DNA of 30,000 nt from Cryptomeria japonica (Eukaryota; Streptophyta; Pinopsida; Cupressales; Cupressaceae). This document shows, piece after piece, positions 9,364 through 19,260 of the stretch. The DNA lies in the NCBI RefSeq assembly GCF_030272615.1, contig NC_081413.1, positions 565,402,510 to 565,432,509 of the forward strand, in the 5' to 3' direction. How positions within the stretch are numbered: position 1 is the first letter of the stretch; each line of letters starts with the position of its first letter. The position numbers and the translations under genes were made by a program. Below the pieces are notes generated by a model, which ran no database searches, was not told the DNA's origin, and saw only the letters and a program-made list of their open reading frames with translations.

Positions 9364-9711
9364 GTGGGGCTTTTGGCGATTGATATTGTTTTGAGGCAAT
9401 GGTCTGGGGTTAATGGCCCTGGAGCTTTTCTTGGTGCTCTGTGTGGCTACGAGATTCTATCTTTTGTGCCTCCCCTCTATGATGGCTTTATCCTTCTCAT
9501 CAACTCCAGGCTCTTTCCTGTTAATGCTTTGAGGGTGTTGATGAGTGGTTGGAGGAGTTTTTTGGGGGCACCTAGGTTCTCTCAGGCTTTGCATACATGT
9601 GCTTTCATTCCTTTCTTGAGTTTTTTCTCATTGTGCAGTTTTTGTGGGCTTGTTTTATTGATCCTATCTTTGGTTGTCTTATTGGTGGTTTTCCCATGTT
9701 TGCCTCATTGA
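9364..9711 (+). CDS. Unrecognised 115-codon open frame in the insertion
   Basis: The product would have a hydrophobic C-terminal third with long runs of Leu, Val and Phe, and no motif I know. It lies within the G/T-rich body of the insertion, where open frames are expected from composition. I see no zinc knuckle and no endonuclease or reverse transcriptase motif. It may be a fragment of a LINE ORF1-type protein or no gene at all; the latter is more likely. Confidence 0.15.
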   Translation: MGLLAIDIVLRQWSGVNGPGAFLGALCGYEILSFVPPLYDGFILLINSRLFPVNALRVLMSGWRSFLGAPRFSQALHTCAFIPFLSFFSLCSFCGLVLLILSLVVLLVVFPCLPH

Positions 9712-9946
9712 TGTTGGCCCTTTCACTTCTATTTTAGTATCCTTTGTTATTTCCTATTCTGCCTATTTAGGTGGCCCTGTCTTCTTTTCAGGTGGAGATG
9801 GTTGTTTGTGGTAATAATCTGTCTCCTATTGAGGTGGAGCTGGGTGTTGGGAGGTGCTAGTGGGAGGTGGATGGTGCCAAGTTTTGTGGTTGGTTGGATA
9901 ATGAGGTAGGTTTTATGGTCATTTCTCTCCTTTTGTCCTAATTGAG

Positions 9947-10372
9947 GTGGTGATATTGGAGGGTCTTTTGTTCTCAGTTCTAGTCCTTTTCAAGGTTAAG
10001 GTTATGGGAGCCTTTCTAAAACCCATGTGGGTTTCTTTTGTTCCTCCTGCCTATTCCCATGGATCCTTTTTTGAGATGATTTTCTCTCCTATGGAGGTGG
10101 AGTGCCTGGACAAATGTTGGGCTGAGGAGCTTGTTGGGATGTTGATGTATGTGTTGTTGGTTGAGGGTGCTTGTCAGAACTATCATGGAATCCTTTGTAG
10201 AATGTTTTTGGTTGCCGTGTTGTTTAGCAACAAGGGTGTTGGTGATGAGATTTCTATCATGTGCATGCTTCTTTCAGCAGGGATTAATCTCAAGGATATG
10301 GATGTGGGAGCCTGGATAAAACCCATGATTTTGGTTGAGGCATCCTCGTTCCCTATATTCATGTCTATGTAA
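9947..10372 (+). CDS. Unrecognised 141-codon open frame in the insertion
   Basis: This is the longest plus-strand frame in the block. Two similar segments occur in it, MGAFLKPMWV near the start and VGAWIKPMIL near the end. These also repeat at the DNA level (GGGAGCCTTTCTAAAACCCATG and GGGAGCCTGGATAAAACCCATG), which hints at an internal duplication. No known domain is visible. It may be a decayed part of a non-LTR element protein; chance coding cannot be excluded. Confidence 0.2.
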   Translation: MVILEGLLFSVLVLFKVKVMGAFLKPMWVSFVPPAYSHGSFFEMIFSPMEVECLDKCWAEELVGMLMYVLLVEGACQNYHGILCRMFLVAVLFSNKGVGDEISIMCMLLSAGINLKDMDVGAWIKPMILVEASSFPIFMSM

Positions 10373-10505
10373 TATCTTTTGGGGTAACTTTGGCCCTCTT
10401 TTTTTCCACCAGTACTATAATGTTTGATCCATCTTGTTAGGTTGTGGCTAGACTACTTTATGTCTTTGATGTATCTTTTTGCAACGTTCCTTTGCTGGTT
10501 TTGGT

Positions 10506-10593
10506 TCCGTTCAAAATCCAAGGGTTTTAGATCCCTTCAAAACTTGTTGTACGAGGCTTTAGGTCCCCTCAAAAGATATTTTCCCCTTAATCA
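10506..10593 (+). repeat. 3' tail of the insertion with short repeats
   Basis: The word TCCNTTCAAAA or TCCCCTCAAAA occurs three times (10506-10516, 10532-10542, 10564-10574), just before the A-rich end. Such short reiterations are usual near the 3' end of non-LTR elements. The tail ends at the right copy of the target duplication. Confidence 0.45.
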
Positions 10594-10607
10594 AAATAAT
10601 GGACTCA
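10594..10607. repeat. Target-site duplication, right copy
   Basis: AAATAATGGACTCA is the partner of 8624-8637 with a single C/T difference. The gypsy reading HKAILDKSLYESI runs into it from the right and continues on the far side of the insertion. Confidence 0.88.
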
Positions 10608-10916
10608 TAGAGAGATTTGTCCAAGATGGCCTTATGAGTTGGAGAAATGCGTAGCACCCAAAAATGGATATTTATGCAGGGGTTTTCTTCATTTTCTCAA
10701 TGACATTGTAGTTCCCCATGGGTGGAGGAGAGTTTGAAGGAACTCCTTGAATCATGAACTTTGAACGATGAGTGATAACTGCACAGTCATGATTCTTTGG
10801 TTTGATAGTAATGGTCACAACTGCTTCATCTTCTTGACTGATGTTAGTAATTGTCTAATCATATGAGACCTTGGTGAAATTTGTATTGTTATCTTGTGAG
10901 CCTGAACTCGAGGCTT
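10608..10916 (-). pseudogene. Gypsy polyprotein between gag and protease
   Basis: The minus-strand reading includes TIKPKNHDCAVITHRSKFMI and QGVPSNSPPPMGNYNVIEK, then LRISPTHKAILDKSLYESI at the insertion border. This belongs to the same polyprotein as the protease. A stop and a small frameshift lie near 10660-10680. It shows that the insertion at 8638-10593 cut coding sequence just upstream of the protease core. Confidence 0.65.
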
Positions 10917-11930
10917 TTACCTTTTCCTGCTTGACAAATGAATTATCAAAATGATATGATCTATATTAGAAGACACTTTAGTTTTTTCCATGGTTATGTC
11001 TCCTTGATCAATAAGATCTTGAATTCGATTCTTGAGTTCGTAATAGTTGGATGTTTTGTGACCCTTAGTCCGATGATATTCATAAAATTCATTGTCATTC
11101 CATCGAGCCAATTTGAAAGGGTTTGGTTCATAAGGTTTTACCTTGGGCAATGTTATCACATTGGTCTAGATCATCTTGAGAGTTGATTCAATAAGTTCTC
11201 TAAGTGGTGGATAATTTTGTTTTGGTGTGTTCTTCCTTGCAGGGCAAGAATTAATAGGTTGCACTGCTTTTTTGGAATCTGCACTATTATCTTGAGATTG
11301 GTTCTTGTTTGGAGTAAAGGAATTGATAGGTCCTTGTAATGAAACTATAGGTTGAACCCTATTTACCATCCGGGCGTCAACAACTCCATCACCTCTCATA
11401 TTTTTATTCTTTGACCAAAATTTAGACTTTCTATTACTTGTGTTATTAGCCGGATTAATCTCCTTGTTACTCTTCAAAAAACCCTATTCAATGAGACCCT
11501 TCTCATATTTAAGGCCTTTCTTTATAACCTAATGGAATGAACTAAGGCACACATTTTCAATGGGTACTTGATTTGAGAGACGAGATTCTCTATGAATATG
11601 TCCACTTACTCTTTTTCAAGGATATGACAAGGATATCTTTGAGCAAGGGAGCAACAATGTTGCAGGAAAGAGACAAAAAATTCACCTTAATTTTATCTAG
11701 TAGCACATAAGTCTATTGGTATCACACGATTGTCTATGTTGTGTGAGAAGTTTGTGATTAACTATTCGACCAATTCTCCCCAAGAGCTTATCTTTGGGGT
11801 AAATGCAAAAATCATTCTAGGGCCTGACTGCTGAGACTTTGAGGAAACCAATGCATCAAGTATGTATCTTCTTCCACCACTTCTATACAAATAGTAAAGA
11901 ATTCTTTGATATGATCTCTTGGTTCACCTT
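10917..11930 (-). pseudogene. gag: Gypsy gag, central and C-terminal part (broken)
   Basis: Gag builds the virus-like particle. At the right border the frame reads GEPRDHIKEFFTICIEVV, then a segment ending SSQALE-stop-FLHLP, where Trp is expected at the stop, and later ELVE-stop-LITNFSHNI. This is the retrotransposon gag core. The C-terminal frames (11477-11166 and 11159-10917) are basic and Asn/Gln-rich. They include a nucleic-acid-binding motif YEYHRTKGHKTSNYYEL, in which Tyr replaces both expected Cys, consistent with TGT to TAT changes. The N-terminal half lies beyond the copia insertion, at 19261-20275. Confidence 0.8.
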
Positions 11931-11935
11931 TTCCC
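11931..11935. repeat. Target-site duplication of copia element 1, left copy
   Basis: TTCCC directly precedes the LTR and is matched exactly at 19261-19265. Removing the element and one copy lets the gypsy gag frame run straight through. Confidence 0.92.
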
Positions 11936-13423
11936 TGATAACTCAAAGATGAACAGTGAATACCAAACCGGTACTGAGAGGGGGGGGTGAATCAGTACAG
12001 GCACAAAATATTCTCCTGAACCGGTTTGACTGCAAACAATGAACTTGACTGACAATCACTAACACCAGTTTGAGCCAGATTACTACCGGTTAAACACAAT
12101 GTGACTATGAAAGACTTAAACTGGAAACACTTATCTTTCCACCCAACCTACACCTTCATTTCTGCTTTATCCTTGTGCATAAACAGGTAGTATACCATCA
12201 GAAACATACAAACTTGCTAGATCAACATGATTCACCACAAAACAAGAAATATCAAAACATCACATGAAAGAGGTATCACACATGACACACATATTTTTCA
12301 TGTGGAAACCCAACTGGGAGAAACCACAGTGGGGATGAATACCCACAAGCTGTTCTTGAACTCTTTAGAAGTTCGCTATGTTAGGAGCCTAGTCCAATTA
12401 AAGACTGTTACAACAGGTTCTGTTAGGAACCGATCCTATTAGGGATCACCCGGTTAAGGGATGGCTAGAATACTCGGTTAAGAGTTAAACCTTGTTAGAG
12501 AATTTTATGAACTCAATGGCTTTGAGTCATCCTGTTAAAGGATTTGCAGCAAGCTGGTTAAAGCTACCCTGTTAAGGGATTTTCCAACTGTTAAAATGGT
12601 TAGAGACCAACAAGTATTACAATGATCTGGTAATAGCACACAATGCCAATGCAGGTCCACTTTAGTTCCTTCCTTCTGCACACACACTCTACAGGTATCA
12701 ATTCTCTTATTTGGTCTGGCAAGAATCACGTATCTCTACACTTAGATACACACACAACATTTGCCAACAACCTCAACATGAACCAAAACCTCAACCTTAT
12801 AGGATATAGATAGGTCGGTAGCATAAACTGTAAACCCTAAACATTTAGGTTGAGCAGATTTGTCGGTTCAATCTTGACCATTGAATACTTTACATTTGAA
12901 TACAACGGTCTTGAACAAATCTCAAGACATTCTCCATCGTTTGTTCTTCACTGCTTCTCGGAGGTGATAACCCATTACGTGTTCTTCACCGTTTGCAGAG
13001 ACTTCACACATTCCTGAGGTAGATAGGATCAATCTCCTTCATGCAAGATCCTTCACGTGCACGAGGCTGACGTGGTAACATGATCTAATCTCCATTACAA
13101 TGCTAACTCATCATACAATGCTATCAGTTGAATCACACAGGCTCGAAACACTTCAACCGAAAACCCTGAGTATGAGACTATCAACCGGTAGTCATACCAT
13201 ATTAAACCTTGATAGAAAATATTCCATATAATGCTTCTTCAACAGCATACCGGTTCACTTTTCAGCATATTACTGGTTCACTCTTCAGCATACCTGTTCT
13301 CAACAGCATACTAGTTCACTTTTCCAGTTGCTTGGCTTCAATATACTGGTTCACTCTTTAGCATATTGACATCAATGACAACACAATATTATCATGTCAA
13401 CATACTCTGCACATATGCCAACA
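11936..13423 (-). repeat. 3' LTR of copia element 1
   Basis: This 1488-base LTR is bounded by TG and CA in the element's sense. It contains a TATA-like CCTATAAGG at 12795-12803, clusters of GGTTAAGGGAT-like words (12450-12580), and a set of CCGGTTCAC-like words (13250-13355). A run of eight G lies near its outer end. It is longer than the 5' LTR because of several small indels, including extra CCGGTTCAC-type units. Confidence 0.95.
12795..12803 (-). promoter_or_regulatory. TATA-like box in copia LTR
   Basis: The word CCTATAAGG on the minus strand is unchanged in all three LTRs (12795-12803, 18684-18692, 25653-25661), although its flanks vary. Its mid-LTR position fits a U3/R border. Confidence 0.4.
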
Positions 13424-13437
13424 ATCTCCCCCTTTGG
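13424..13437 (-). promoter_or_regulatory. Polypurine tract of copia element 1
   Basis: On the minus strand CCAAAGGGGGAGAT lies immediately before the TG of the 3' LTR. This is the usual plus-strand primer site of plant copia elements. Confidence 0.85.
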
Positions 13438-13668
13438 CGTTGATGGCAATATACAAAGATATCTCTCTTTCTGCACCACATCTTCTGTTTAATACTGCAG
13501 ATATCTTCTTTGTTTCACATCTTCTCCCCCTTTGACAACAATGCCAAAGTGGAGGCACAAGTTTCCTTGTTCCACTATGCTGCTCCCCCTGAGGAGTAGC
13601 ATCCTTCAACACATCAATCCTGAAAATATATAGCAAAGTAAGCTCTAACTGATGTGGAGCATAAAACT
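13438..13668 (-). other. Untranslated 3' part of copia element 1
   Basis: About 230 bases lie between the pol stop (TAA at 13669-13671) and the polypurine tract. No env-like frame is present. A second GGGGGAGAA-type purine word occurs near 13524-13532. Confidence 0.6.
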
Positions 13669-14340
13669 TTAGTTTACCTCATGAAGGGGCAACACCCCTA
13701 ATTCACCTCTCAAATAGGTAAATGTACCCTTTGGTAGAGACTTGGTGAATATGTCTGCTAACTACTCCTTACTGGAAATATGTTTCAATACCACCTCTTT
13801 GTTCTAAACCTTTTCCCTCAAGAAATGATACTTGAGTTCAAAGTGCTTAGTTCTAGCATGTAAAACCAGATTCTTGGAGATGTTAATTGCACTTGTGTTG
13901 TCACAAAATATACTTACCGGTTTAGATACATGAACTTTGAAGCTATTCAACACATGCTTCATCCAAATAGTCTGGGTGCAGTTCATAAAGCTGCAATAGA
14001 CTCTACTTCTGCTATAGACTGAGAGATACAACTCTGCTTCTTACTCATCCATGAGACTAGTCTACCACCGAGAAAGAATGCACCACCGGTTGTGCTCTTC
14101 TGATCATCCACATTACTAGCCCAATTAGCACATGTGAACACTCTTAGGTTGAAATCATCATTGTATGGATACCATAATCCATAGTCAATAGTTCCCTTTA
14201 GATATCTAAGAATCCGCTTGACTACTACCAAATGGGATTCTCTTGGGCTTTTCTGGAACCTAGCGGTAATCCTCACTGCATGTGCAATATTCGGTCTACT
14301 ATGCACTACATAATGCAACTTACCAATCATTGATCGGTAA
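13669..14340 (-). pseudogene. pol: Copia RNase H and C-terminus (broken)
   Basis: This would remove RNA template during cDNA synthesis. In the frame ending at 13983, RNase H motifs include NVDDQKSTTGGAFFLGGRLV and SWMSKKQSCISQS. The first catalytic Asp is expected in the word before NWAS, where VFTCANWAS shows Cys. A frameshift near 13990-14030 moves the reading to a frame with PVSIFCDNTSAINISKN and LHARTKHFELKYHFLREKV, which ends with a stop at about 13804. Beyond it the same frame can be followed to GELGVLPLHEVN and the TAA at 13669. Copy 2 has the same C-terminus with fewer breaks. Confidence 0.85.
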
Positions 14341-15190
14341 TCCTTCTCATTTACCAATGTTGAATCATCCTCTTTTGATAGTTTACAACCGGTCACCATT
14401 GGTGTACCAACCGGTTTGCTGTCTTCCATGCCAAAGATCTTCAACACCTCTTTGACATACTTGGATTGAGTAATAAAGATTCCATCTTTTATTTTCTGAA
14501 TCTGCAGTCCAATGAAGAACTTGATCTCCCCTATGAGTGACATCTCAAACTCCTTTTTCATCTCATCTACAAAGTCATGACTCATCTTGTCATCTCCACC
14601 AAAGATTATGTCATCAACAAATACTTCATAGATCAGAATATGATCTCCTTCTAATTTCAAGTAGATATTGCTATCTTCACTTGTTCTTTCAAATTCAATC
14701 TTCACAAGATGGGAGTGCAAGTGTTCATACCATGCTCTAGGTGCCTGCTTCAGTCCATACAAGGTATTATGTAGCCTTCACACCATGTCACTGTCTTCTG
14801 ATAGGGAAAACCCATATGGTTGCTCTATATACACCTCCTCTTCAAGTATTCCATTGAGGAATGCAGATTTTACATTCATTTGGTATACCTTGAATCCTTT
14901 AAAAGCTGCATATGCAAGAAGCATACAAACTCCTTCCAATCTGGCTACTGGAGGAAAGGTTTCTCCATAGTGTTCCCCTTCTTCTTGGGTATATCCTTTA
15001 CATACCGGTCTAGCTTTTTTCCTTACCACTGTGCCATCCTCATTCAACTTATTTTTGAAAACCCATTTGGTTCCAATGACATTTTTATGCCCCGGTCTGG
15101 GTACCAAAGACCATGTACCATTCTTCTCTATCTTGTCAAGTTCCTCTTCCATTGCCTTGATCCAGTCTTCATCTTTATGTGCCTCTTTGA
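13983..15190 (-). pseudogene. pol: Copia reverse transcriptase (broken)
   Basis: The domain starts in the long frame at about 15190 with EDWIKAMEEELDKIEKNGTW, then GTKWVFKNKLNEDGTVVRKK and MNVKSAFLNGILEEEVYIEQ. The stop at 14778-14780 replaces a Cys codon (TGA for the TGT found in copy 2). Reading resumes with MYGLKQAPRAWYEHL and reaches the catalytic motif EVFVDDIIFGG at 14610-14621. Both Asp are kept, while the usual Tyr is Phe. The frame then runs through GLQIQKIKDGIFITQSKYV into RNase H. Besides the stop, several unusual residues suggest it has long been inactive. Confidence 0.9.
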
Positions 15191-16643
15191 ATGATTTAGG
15201 CTTAAATTCAGAGATCCTACATGAGCTTTCTCTGACCTTTCTTCTTGTAATAATTCCTGCATCTTTGTTTCCTATGATCTGCTTTGGATCATGATTGAGT
15301 TTGACATACCTAGGTATACTCTTAACAAACTCCTCTTGCTTTTCTTCTTCATCCTCATCTTCATTAGCATCCACATCTACGGGTGTAGGAGCACAGTTAC
15401 TGGTACTGGGCAGATTTGCATCCGGTTCCCAGAAGGTTACTACCGGATCATCTCCTACATGCTTACTATCAGTTTCCTTAGGTTTATCAGATTTTTCATC
15501 AACCCTAACATTGATGCTTTCAATTATTCTCTGAGTCCTACTATTGAAAAATTTGAGAGCTTTACTCTTGGTGGAATATCCTAGGAATATTCCCTCATCA
15601 CATTTTGCATCGAACTTGCTATGATGTTCACTCCTCTTGATATAACATTTGCTACCAAATACTCTAAAGTAGCTTACCACTGGTGTCTTACCGGTCCAAT
15701 ACTCATAAGGAGTCTTATTCTTTCCTTTCTTTATGAGTACCCGGTTCATTGTGTAGACTGCAGTGCTCACCGCTTCTCTCCAAAAGGTGTGAGCGACCTT
15801 TCCTTGGATCAACATAGTTCTAGCCACTTCAACCATAGTCCAGTTGTTTCTTTTTGCTAAGTCATTTTGCTGTGGGGTCAGGGGGGCAAACAATTGCCTC
15901 TTGATTTCATTCTCTTCACAATATTTGTTGAATTCACCGAAAGTGAATTCCCCTCCTTGATCAGTTCTAAGGCATTTGATTCTTCTACCACTTTCCTTTT
16001 CTACTAGTGCTCTGAAAACTTTGAACTTTCCAAAGGCTTTAGACTTATTCTTCAAGAATGTGACCCACATCATTCTTGAGCAATTATCTGTAAGAATTAT
16101 AAAATACCTATCTCCTTGCACACTCCTAGTTTTCATAGGACTACACAAATCAGTATGCACAAGATCAAGTAAATTGTCAGCAGTGAAAGATTTACCTTTG
16201 AAGGTTGAGGAAGACATTTTCCCCAGTTGACACTCTCTGCATAAATGATTTTCTGGTTTGCTCAGCATCGACAATCCTCTAACTACCTTGATCTTACTAG
16301 CCTTCACTATGTTATCAAAGTTTAAATGGTAGAGTCTCCTATGCCATATCCAACTATCAGCAAACTTAGCCATAAGACATGTGCTTATATTTGCATTTAG
16401 CTTAAATAAGTTACCTTTGGTCTGCATACCGATGGCCATCAGTTCACCATTCTTTCCTTTGATTTTCCACACTCCATTTTTGAATTCTAGAGTGAGTCCA
16501 CTATTATTCAGCTGGGCAACACTCAGTAGGTTGTGTCTGAGAGCTTCCACCCAATACACATTGTCAGTACTACTCTTTCCATTCAGAGAGATGGACCCTC
16601 TGCCTTTGACCATACATGGTGCATCATTACCAAAATGAACCAC
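15191..16643 (-). pseudogene. pol: Copia integrase (catalytic residue changed)
   Basis: This is the longest open frame in the window (621 codons to 14778). Counting from its start, the zinc-binding His101 and His106 lie in WHRRLYHL, and Cys135 and Cys138 in CRECQLG. Asp165 is in VHTDLCSP and Asp228 in LRTDQGGEF. Exactly 35 residues later, where DD35E integrases have Glu, residue 264 is Lys (LAKRNN; codon at 15852-15854). The insertion reaction should therefore fail. The C-terminal part has the copia GKxP-like segment KTPVVSYFRVFGSKCYIK and FLGYSTKSKALKFF, then an acidic linker (DANEDEDEEEKQEE) before reverse transcriptase. The start codon given is only the first Met after an upstream stop. 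Confidence 0.92.
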
Positions 16644-16868
16644 ACCACTGTCATACTCTTCTAGAGATAGAAACTTGCTTCAGTCCCCAGTCATATGGTG
16701 AGAACAACCACTATCAATAATCCACTCATTGGAATTATCAAAGCAGGAGACAAGAGCCTTCTTGTCTGACACATCTTCCTTGACTACAACAAACACAATA
16801 TCTTCATTTTCTTCATCTTCTGATTCCTCATCTATGACACCTTCATCAATAGCTACAAAATAGTTTCT
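16640..16868 (-). pseudogene. pol: Copia aspartic protease (broken)
   Basis: The active site WIIDSGCSHHMTGD is intact, with Asp-Ser-Gly at 16707-16715. Two codons after it a TGA replaces the Arg codon seen in copy 2, and the rest (FLSLEEYDSGVVHFGND) runs into the integrase frame. Upstream an acidic stretch with DEESEDEENEDIVF links it to gag. The gag stop at 16869 (TAG where copy 2 has CGG) separates the two, so gag and pol were probably one frame. Confidence 0.85.
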
Positions 16869-17757
16869 CTAGTTTCCTCCTTTGAATTTCTTGAACCTTG
16901 TCGGTTTGTCCTTGTCATCACCATTAGGACAGTTTACAACAATGTGTCCTATCCGGTTACAAGAAAAGCATTTCAAAGGGAGCTTACCTCTATATTTACC
17001 GGTTCCCTTAGGAAGTCTCTTGGCAAGAAGAGTTTCAAATTCCATTAGGATCCTCATCATCCATTTCTCTACTCTATCTTGGTTCACCACTGGTGCTTGC
17101 TTCTTTTCCTTTTCTTGATGGTGCAGTAGATGCTCTAAAAGATGATTCAGTCTTTTGAATACTGCCATCAAAACTATTTAGCTCATAGGTTGTCAATTTT
17201 GCAATGATGGAGTCTAGGGATACCTTAGTCTTGTCTATTGATCTCAACTCCTGAATGGTAGCAACCCTTATTGCATAGACCGGTAATAAGGACCTTAAGA
17301 CTTTGCTAACAATAGTAGAATCATCGATTTTGCCTCTTGCACTCTTGATATCTCCAACAACAATTTTGATTTTTATTCCATATTGCTGAATGGTCTTTCC
17401 TTCAACCATTCGCATGTCTTCAAAATTTCCCCCAAGGCTTTCTTCCTTAGCTTCTTTCACATGCTCACCACCGCCATAGATATTCTCAAGAGTATCCCAT
17501 ACTTCTTGGGGATTTTCTTTATCCTGGACATCCATAAACTCAATGTCAGATAAGCTACTGATTAGGGCTTCCATGACTTGCCCATTCTCCTAGATCTCTC
17601 TCTTTTGATCATCGGTGAGAGTACCGGTAGGAATAACATAGGCATTATCAACATAGCTCTAGTGTTGAACACCCATGCTTTTGATGTATATCTTCATTTC
17701 GTCCTTCCATGTTTTGAAATGATCTCTATTGAACTTTGGACCTTCCCTCTTCATCAT
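16869..17757 (-). pseudogene. gag: Copia gag (broken)
   Basis: The capsid precursor begins at an ATGATG at 17757 (MMKREGPKFNRDHFKTWKDE), about 70 bases after the 5' LTR. Two TAG stops interrupt the first 60 codons. The main frame (17574-17074) has NPQEVWDTLENIYGGG and KVLRSLLPVYAIRVATIQEL, typical of the copia gag core. A stop and a 2-base deletion relative to copy 2 near 17070-17080 shift reading to the frame ending at 16869. That frame holds an intact CCHC zinc knuckle, KCFSCNRIGHIVVNCP (16929-16970), followed by a basic tail. Copy 2 has Tyr for the last Cys of the knuckle. Confidence 0.88.
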
Positions 17758-17815
17758 TACAGTAGGATCTTTCCCTCAAGAAGTTAAGCTTACAACATAG
17801 AGGACTTCGAGGGCA

Positions 17816-17826
17816 CTCTGATACCA
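17816..17826 (-). promoter_or_regulatory. Primer binding site of copia element 1
   Basis: On the minus strand TGGTATCAGAG lies two bases inside the 5' LTR end. It is complementary to the 3' end of initiator methionine tRNA, the usual primer of plant copia elements. Confidence 0.88.
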
Positions 17827-17828
17827 AT

Positions 17829-19260
17829 TGATAACTCAAAGATGAACAGTGAGTACGAAACCGATACTGAGAGGGGGGGGTGGTGAATCAGTACAGGCAC
17901 AAAATATTCTCCTGAACCGGTTTGACTGCAAACAATGAACTTGACTGACAATCACTAACATCGGTCTGAACCAAATTACTACCGGTTAAACACAATCTGA
18001 CTGTGAAAGACTTAAACCAGAAACACTTATCTTTCCACACAACCTACACCTTCATTTCCGCTTTATCCTTGTGCATAAATAGGTAATCTACCATCAGAAA
18101 CATACAAACTTGCTAGATCAACATGATTCACCACAAAACAAGAAATATTAAAACATCACATGACACACATATTTTTCACGTGGAAACCCAATTGGGAAAA
18201 ACCACGGTGGGGATGAATACCCACAAGTTGTTCTTGAACTCTTTCGAAGTCCGCTCTGTTAGGAGCCTAGTCCGGTTAAAGATTGTTACAACAGGTTCTA
18301 TTAGGAACTGATCCTGTTAGGGATCAACCAGTTAAGGGATGGATAAAATACCCGGTTAAGAGTTAAACCCTATTAAAGGTTACCTTGTCAGAGGATTTTA
18401 TGAACTCAATGGCTTTGAGTCACCCTGTAAAAGGATTTGCAACAAGTTGGTTAAAGCTACTCTATTAAGGGATTTTCCAACTATTGAAATGGTTAGAGAC
18501 CAATAGGTATTACAATGATCTGGTAATAGCACACAATGCCAATGCAGATCCACTTTAGTTCCTTCTGCACACACACTCTACAGGTATCAATTCTCTTATT
18601 TGGTCTGGCAAGAATCATGTATCTCTGCACTTAGATACACACACAATATTTGCCAGCAACCTCAACATGAACCACAACCTCGACCTTATAGGAAATAGAT
18701 AGGTCGGTAGCATAAACCCCAAACCCTAAACATTTAGGTTGAGAAGATTTGTCGATTCAATCTTGATCATTGAATACTTTGCATTTGAATACAACTGTCT
18801 TGAACAAATCTCAAGACATTCTCTGTCGTTCATTCTTCACCACTTTTTGGAGGCGATAACCCATCACGCGCTCTTCACCATTTGCAGAGACTTCACACAT
18901 TCAATCTCCTTCATGCAAGATCCTTCACGTGCATGAGGCTGGTGTGGCAACATGATCTGATCTCCATTACAATTCTAACTCATCATACAATGCCATTGGT
19001 TGAATCACACAGGCTCGAAACACTTCAACCGGAAACCTTGAGGCTGAGACTACCAATGGTTAGTCATACCATATTAAACCTTGATAGAGAATATTCCATA
19101 TATCGGTTCTTCAACAACATACCGGTTCACTTTTCAACACATTACCGGTTCACTCTTCAGCATACCTATTCTCAATAGCATACCGGTTCACTCTTCAACA
19201 TATTGACATCAATGACAACACAATATCATTATGTCAACATACTCTACACATATGCCAACA
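17829..19260 (-). repeat. 5' LTR of copia element 1
   Basis: This 1432-base LTR has the same ends as the partner at 11936-13423. It is shorter by several deletions, for example within the ACATGACACAC part and in the CCGGTTCAC cluster near its upstream end (about 19110-19205). The TATA-like CCTATAAGG is at 18684-18692. It would drive transcription leftward through gag-pol. Confidence 0.95.

Larger units (their letters stand above)
8638..10593 (+). mobile_element. Non-LTR (LINE/SINE-like) insertion of unknown family
   Basis: A block of 1956 bases is flanked by a 14-base duplication of gypsy sequence and has a base composition unlike its surroundings (G- and T-rich on the plus strand). A long target duplication without LTRs or terminal inverted repeats points to target-primed reverse transcription. 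The right end CCCCTTAATCAAAA resembles a short A-rich 3' tail, so the element would read on the plus strand. The left end carries two tRNA-like A-box/B-box pairs. No reverse transcriptase or endonuclease motif is visible, so it is either a non-autonomous element or a 5'-rearranged or truncated LINE. Confidence 0.7.
11936..19260 (-). mobile_element. Complete Ty1/copia retrotransposon (copy 1)
   Basis: The element is about 7.3 kb with LTRs at 11936-13423 and 17829-19260, both reading TGTTGGCATATG at the minus-strand start and ending with CA. It has a perfect 5-base target duplication (TTCCC), a primer binding site, a polypurine tract and a single gag-pol region on the minus strand. The domain order is gag, protease, integrase, reverse transcriptase, RNase H, so integrase comes before reverse transcriptase, which defines Ty1/copia. 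The LTRs differ by several indels and roughly 5% substitutions over the part I compared, so the insertion is not recent. It sits inside the gypsy gag. Stops, frameshifts and a changed integrase catalytic residue make it non-autonomous. Confidence 0.95.

Noticed and set aside
12227-12729. Short open frames within the copia LTRs
   Set aside because: Similar frames recur in the other LTRs only because the DNA is repeated, with frameshifts and no known domain; LTRs of this kind are non-coding.
11936-13423. Repeated short words in the LTR as a CRISPR array
   Set aside because: The words are short, unevenly spaced and degenerate, without unique equal-length spacers.
13424-13668. An env-like gene after copia pol
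   Set aside because: Only about 230 bases lie between the pol stop and the polypurine tract, with no reading frame.
14820-16638. Several plus-strand frames of 79-124 codons
   Set aside because: They are antisense to the copia integrase and reverse transcriptase frame, and the same shadows recur opposite copy 2 (28148-29087).
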